From assembly GCA_963978905.1 (NCBI GenBank), contig OZ022256.1, forward strand, positions 14,553,863-14,617,862: 64,000 nucleotides of DNA, in the 5' to 3' direction. Each line of letters opens with the position of its first letter. The stretch's first letter is position 1. This document shows, in pieces, positions 59,340 through 64,000 of this stretch. The notes under the pieces are model-generated. The model was given only the letters and a program-made list of their open reading frames with translations, did not search any database and was not told the origin of the DNA. Source of the DNA: Trichostrongylus colubriformis. Its lineage: Eukaryota; Nematoda; Chromadorea; Rhabditida; Trichostrongylidae. The translations under genes and the position numbers were made by a program.

Positions 59340-60815
59340 CGCGGTGTCGGCGGGAGGGCGGCGTTGCTATGCGTCTTCGCCCAAGGCACCTGCGTCGTTA
59401 CCTGCCTCTTCTGTATACCTCTGCCCGTGCCACTTTGTCTCGCTGCCTGTGCCACGCCCCGTTGGCGTCAATTATGAACGCGGCCTGAGGCGAAGCTGTG
59501 CCCCTTCCACGACTCGACGTTTTCGACATTAAGCCGCATTTTCAAACACTGTGGAAATGCAGAGAAAGGTTTTACATTTGTGGCCAATTTCAAACAGGAT
59601 GACGCTCAGGAAGGGGTCAGAGTCATTAGGTCAAAAAGCGAGCGGCCGTGACGCGTTATTTTGTTCCCGCATCTCTCAACGACTGCTTGCATGAGCTCCT
59701 GCACATATATATACCTAGCTTGATTTTTCCCTTAAGATATTCCATCCCTTTCGAGTGAACTTAACCGGTAATCAGCGTTGCGTTGGCACTGTACCGTGGA
59801 CTTGAAACGGCTTGAACATATTTTCCTCATCGATGGCTTATCCTCATCGTATTTTTCGCGATGTTTTCGCCCACACAAGATGTGTCCCCTTTTTGGGATA
59901 ATGACCATCTCCACTATGTCGCTCAATCGCTAAGCAGTGCACAAGAGGAGCCCACTTGTACGGAAAACTTTCGAGAATGTGCCAGTTTGTTGACAGAAGT
60001 GTTGACAGAAGGAGAGAAGTCACTTTGTTGACACTACCGCACACTTTTCGGGGCCTAACAACAAGATGATGTGTGCCATATTTCGGAAACCTAGAATCTG
60101 AACCTTTCCTTGTTTCTTTCGGCCACTTCATTTCGTTTTTACCTCTGCACTAGCACTAATCAGAATCTCTAATTCCCGATGGGCGCCCACTTACTTTGGT
60201 TAGCCACCACTGAGTAATCAAAATCACATCAATTAGAATGCCCACCACTGGAACCAGAGAAATCAGAGAACTCCATCTTTTTTCTTTTCCCGGGCTGATC
60301 TACCATAGCGAGGCATTTAGCCATTTGGTTAGGTTAACCACTCTCGCAGAGTGGCCATGAAACAGTTGCTCTCTTACTGTCTCACATCCAAGAGTGGACC
60401 ATCCAAGACGGTATGCGCGAAGACAAGGGCAAAAAATGCAATAAGTCCATGAATCACATGAGAACGCATAAAGTTTTGGTTAAGAAATAAAATGTTTTTC
60501 AGAAGGGTCATCCAGATTGGAAATCACCACAAAGCAGCACTTATGGGTCATCATAATTATACTTGCCTTTATATTATCAAAAACTTGAAGTGGAATAAAA
60601 CTTAATTAAGAGTACTCGTTTTTCAGTGATGTAGTTTTATACCTGAAGGGTCACTAAGATTGGATCCTTTCCAGACAAAAAGTTCATTCCCTTAAGATCC
60701 CCAAGCTTTATCCGCGAAGACCGTGGATAATCGAAATATTAGACGATAAGGACACGTAGCCGAAATCAAACTGAGTTTCCGCTAACAATAAGCTCGAAAA
60801 GGACAAATATTGTTG
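59340..60815. other. no gene recognised
   Basis: No exon with L-domain character, no repeat ends and no other domain could be supported, although the 3' end of the L-domain gene would be expected near here. Confidence 0.4.
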
Positions 60816-60816
60816 G

Positions 60817-61020
60817 CGTTAATCAATCCCGTGGTGAGAGGCCGCGTATTCTAGTTCCAGTCAGAATCGTGGTGACAGACGAATGCGATTTGGCATAGAC
60901 AGGGACTTGCGGTACCCAGAAGAGATGGAAGGCTTGACGAGGGTAGATGCCGCATTTGATCCCCGCATCACGAGAGTGGGAGTGCGCGCCACCTGTTACT
61001 ACGCTACACCCGCCTCCAAC
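60817..61020 (-). mobile_element. SINE-like dispersed repeat, copy 2
   Basis: Shorter, diverged copy of 6,806-7,105, in the same orientation: GGCGTTAATCAATCCC, then TTCTAGTTCCAGTCAGAATCG, GGACTTGCG, GATGGAAGGCTTG, TTTGATCCCCGCATCACGAG and GTGCGCGCCACCTGTTACTA. An internal stretch of about 70-80 bp is absent. The pol III B-box-like string is kept. Confidence 0.55.
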
Positions 61021-61499
61021 GAATAATCTCACCCAACGATGATACCTTTCTACCGCTTCCCGCCTAACACTTCAGAAAATCAGGAGCATGTGATCGATGG
61101 TACATATATTATGAATTTTCGGGTCATACACACAGACACATATATACTAACAGACGCTTGGCCGCTTATCTATAGTGATACATATTTATTACGTACTTAA
61201 TTTAGTACATCACGTTTGATGACTTCCAGGTTGCTCGCGGAGGGCTCCCATCGTCGAAACACATACTAGTCCAGGAAAATTCTGCTCGCCGTGCTAAACA
61301 CCATACCAGACACAATTTCTTGGTGAAAAGGACTTGCATGCAGTTTGACAGACTTCTAAGGTCAGGAGTTGCCACAAATAAATTCAATACTTTTGAAGCG
61401 GCACTGGATAAGCATTTAACATCATAGGGCACACATTCGGCTTCTTTCACTGCGCATTTGCTTAGTTCATTCACTTTGTTCCATATTGTTCAAGTCACT

Positions 61500-61760
61500 C
61501 ATTTTGTTTGTTGTTGTTCTGAGATTGTTATCTGAATTTTTCCACATGGGCTCAGGCCCATGCGATAAACAGTTACAATTACAATTAGTCCTCTATCCGG
61601 CTGGTATTACTTCTGCAATACGTTCAGCGGTATCGTAGCTGGAGATCTGAACCAAAGCTGCTCCCGTTGGGAAGCACTCCGCCACACACTCTCACTCTTG
61701 CCACTACACACACTCTCGCCACTCACCCAAGTCCGTAAGCCACGCCCTGTCATGCGCTCC
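61500..61760. repeat. repeat fragments: possible LINE tail and satellite-flank piece
   Basis: The stretch 61,545-61,600 read in reverse (TAATTGTAATTGTAACTG, then CATGGGCCTGAGCCCATG) resembles the 3' tail of some non-LTR retrotransposons in tandem TAATTG-type repeats. The stretch 61,680-61,760 is the reverse of 42,615-42,670 (CACCCAAGTCCGTAAGCCACGCC). Both calls are short matches. Confidence 0.35.
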
Positions 61761-63033
61761 GAAATGGACTGTATTTTAAATCACACTTATCATTCATAAG
61801 ATCATTGGACACGTTCGCCGCTATCATTTATGAATATTTATCGTGGGCATGTTGTGAAAGGTTGTGCGTCCACAACAACGGCACAGACATGTGTCAGCAC
61901 ATCGTTGCCGAGAACAAAGTGCGTCAGTACTTCCAAGTCCTAGTAACCTCATGGGGTTACGCCGGTATCAAAGGCGGATTACCGAGCCGCCAAGCGGGCT
62001 TTTATACCGGCTTCAGATGCAGAGAGCAGACGAACCGCACGTCACAAGCCGACGTGAGCAGAGGCTGGGTAACGCGGATTAGAACGGATACTCCTTAGCC
62101 ACCGTCGCGATCTGTGACAGCACGTTTAAAGATGGTAAACAGACGTTTCATCAAAGGATCGAATACTATACAATAATATTATATGGGCTTCTGATAAGCT
62201 TGCGTCATGGAAAAACAGAGTCAGCGGCAGACGTTGGAACAACTAAAAAGAGGCCACGGTAAATTTATCGTCTTTAAGATATGGCACATGACTTGCCGAA
62301 ACTTTACGTCAGTGTGAAGTTGCGTTCATAGTCAACATCGAGGTGGAGCAGCACACAACCAACATGTCGTGACTTGCATTCTAGTATCATTTCCAGATCT
62401 CCTGAAGCGCCTACTGGGCTGCATCAACAACAAGCAGTCTTTTCCTTCGATTCTCCTGTTTTTCGGCTCTCCTATTCTACCATTCTCCAGTTCGATGCAT
62501 ATCCGATTTTTTGATCACGTGTGGTTGATCCCGTCTACGGATGTGCTCGAAGACACTCGAAATGGGTCTCGGTGCAGCATGAATTCCGTCACCAAGAGTG
62601 AAAAGTGCATTGCTGGTACTTTTGCGAATTTGCCGCGCGTGAGGTGCACGACCATCTGTAACCTGACATCTGTACAGTACCGGCCACAATTTAAAGCGTT
62701 GCGAGAAAACCCAGCGAAAAGCTTCCATGAACTACGCGTACACGCACCAACGCTGGCACCAGCGGCGATGGCGGCAATTTGTCGCCGGCACCGGCAGCGA
62801 TGGCTTCAAGATCATGTACCCGCCGCCGACCACGGCGGCACTCTGGTGACGCGCTCCCTTTGTAAGCTGCTTGACCCAGGCACACTACAGTAATCGTTCG
62901 TGATCGTTGCGAGAGCCCAGGAACGAATTTTTTGGCTCTCACCACATCATCATACTGTAATGTGGTTGGGTGGAGCGTTGTGCAAACGGACCGCGTCTCC
63001 AGGGTGCCACCGGCGGGCACATAATTTTGATGC

Positions 63034-63263
63034 GGGTGTATATCGTTAGGGCAGAAACGCCGCGTGGCCGTATTCGGCACGCGACGGGATGGTGCGAGCT
63101 ATGCGCGTCGTATTAGTTGAGTCCTGAAGCGATTACGCCTAGAATGAGGCGTAGAGTACCGTCATCACTTCAAGTCCCATCCGATACGGCGCGCATAGCT
63201 CGCACCATTTCGTTGCGCGCCAGACACGGCCACGCGACGTTTCTGTCCTAACGATATATACTC
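63034..63263. mobile_element. palindromic Mutator-like MITE, copy 2
   Basis: 230 bp, closely matching 24,313-24,542 (ends GGGTGTATATCGTTAGGGCA; interior CGGCACGCGACGGGATGGTG). It is flanked by the 10-bp direct repeat ATTTTGATGC (63,024-63,033 and 63,264-63,273). High similarity and a perfect duplication suggest recent movement. It is inserted in GC-rich sequence with several CACCGGCG/GCACCAACGC strings. Confidence 0.78.
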
Positions 63264-63273
63264 ATTTTGATGC

Positions 63274-64000
63274 AGTCGGTGCCGGTGCGAGCACCGGCGT
63301 TGGTGCGCGAAGTATGATCGGCCCAAGGCTCCTTGCACTGACAATGAGTAGTTCATCGTACAGACCTCTCCACCTGACCAAACCCCACCATACTTGTGGG
63401 ATCCAATCGGTAAAGGAATCGTGTAGGGGAAAATAAGTTTCTCTGTTACCCACACATTTATGTTTGCATGTAAAGTTTCAGCAAAAAAGTGAAGGTCCGG
63501 CTGAGATGCAGCTTCTCATATTGGTGGTCGAAGGGGCGGGGTTCCGAGATGAATGACCGCCCTGTAGATCGCCGCGGCCGGAGACGAAGAATGGGACTGT
63601 TTACGAAGCTTTGTGCTCCCACCATGCGTTTGTATTAATGAGCCGTTCTCCGGTCTTTTTCCACCTTTCCCACTTGTTTGCCCTCGATGACAGCGATGGA
63701 GTAATCCTGCATCAGAATGCTGAAATCAAAATATTCGGGCGTTGAAAGGCTTTCCTGTAGTGAGTGATTATGCATGCAGAGGAGGAACAGGAAAGCGGGA
63801 AATTAGTGTCTCATCAGTGGATAAACAGTGCCTCATCGTGAATAAGAAGTTGTTGGGCTCACAGAAGCCATGTATTTGGTACACGGTATTTCACTTACAG
63901 AACTAAAAATGAGAGGAGTACCTTCTCTATGACTCCCAGAGCCACAATTCCCACATTAACGGCACAACTGCTCATATAGACGTCGGCTAAAATGTAGTGC
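63274..64000. other. no gene recognised
   Basis: No supported exon, repeat end or domain was found. The window ends within this stretch. Confidence 0.45.

Noticed and set aside
62369..62893. Plus-strand frame of 174 codons
   Set aside because: Low-complexity, GC-rich composition with an overlapping antisense frame. No domain, signal peptide or repeat of the frame elsewhere.

Overview
The window looks like a gene-poor, transposon-rich stretch of nematode nuclear DNA, most likely from a strongylid such as an Ancylostoma-type hookworm. The reasons are short exons with GTAAGT-like donors and TTTCAG-like acceptors, introns of several kb, a receptor L-domain gene of the kind expanded in nematodes, and several mariner copies with TTAGGTTGTCCCAAAAG ends resembling a hookworm mariner (bandit) known to me from memory. 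The species is an inference. No operons, CRISPR arrays, rRNA or convincing tRNA genes were seen.

Three protein-coding loci can be supported. (1) 5.1-6.1 kb, plus strand: a three-exon gene for a 79-residue secreted peptide ending in a short CC...CC core. (2) 15.4-34.0 kb, plus strand: 17 phase-compatible exons of an ectonucleotide pyrophosphatase/phosphodiesterase (NPP/ENPP family). It has all catalytic metal ligands, the nucleophile threonine, a nuclease-like C-terminal domain and a stop codon. Only the 5' end (signal or membrane anchor) was not found. (3) 53.1-58.3 kb, plus strand: a partial receptor L-domain (IRLD-like) gene with one complete L domain. A possible signal-peptide exon lies on the minus strand inside it.

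Most of the rest is mobile DNA. From left to right: a jockey/CR1-type LINE fragment and an internally deleted mariner (2.3-3.7 kb); a mariner-type foldback element with a SINE and a small palindrome nested inside (6.3-7.9 kb); an inverted pair of reverse-transcriptase fragments, probably Penelope-like (9.6-11.7 kb); an RTE-type LINE split by a TTAA-flanked MITE (12.9-14.6 kb); and, inside ENPP introns, a Tc1-like remnant, a near full-length mariner, a foldback mariner, a Mutator-like MITE, a long inverted repeat and a second mariner type.

From 34.6 to 48.9 kb lies a satellite-rich block. A 159-162 bp unit is present three times, followed by about 53 copies of a 117-bp satellite with a 12/13/14-monomer higher-order structure, then a 347-bp satellite interrupted by a hAT-type MITE. 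Degenerate short versions of the same sequences recur at 46.2-48.9 kb beside the same terminal sequence. This suggests that both satellites grew out of internal segments of a dispersed, possibly Helitron-like, element. The right end (49.5-64 kb) is a mosaic of palindromic MITEs (five copies of one family in the window), another foldback mariner, a Tc1-like MITE, a third mariner copy and a second SINE.
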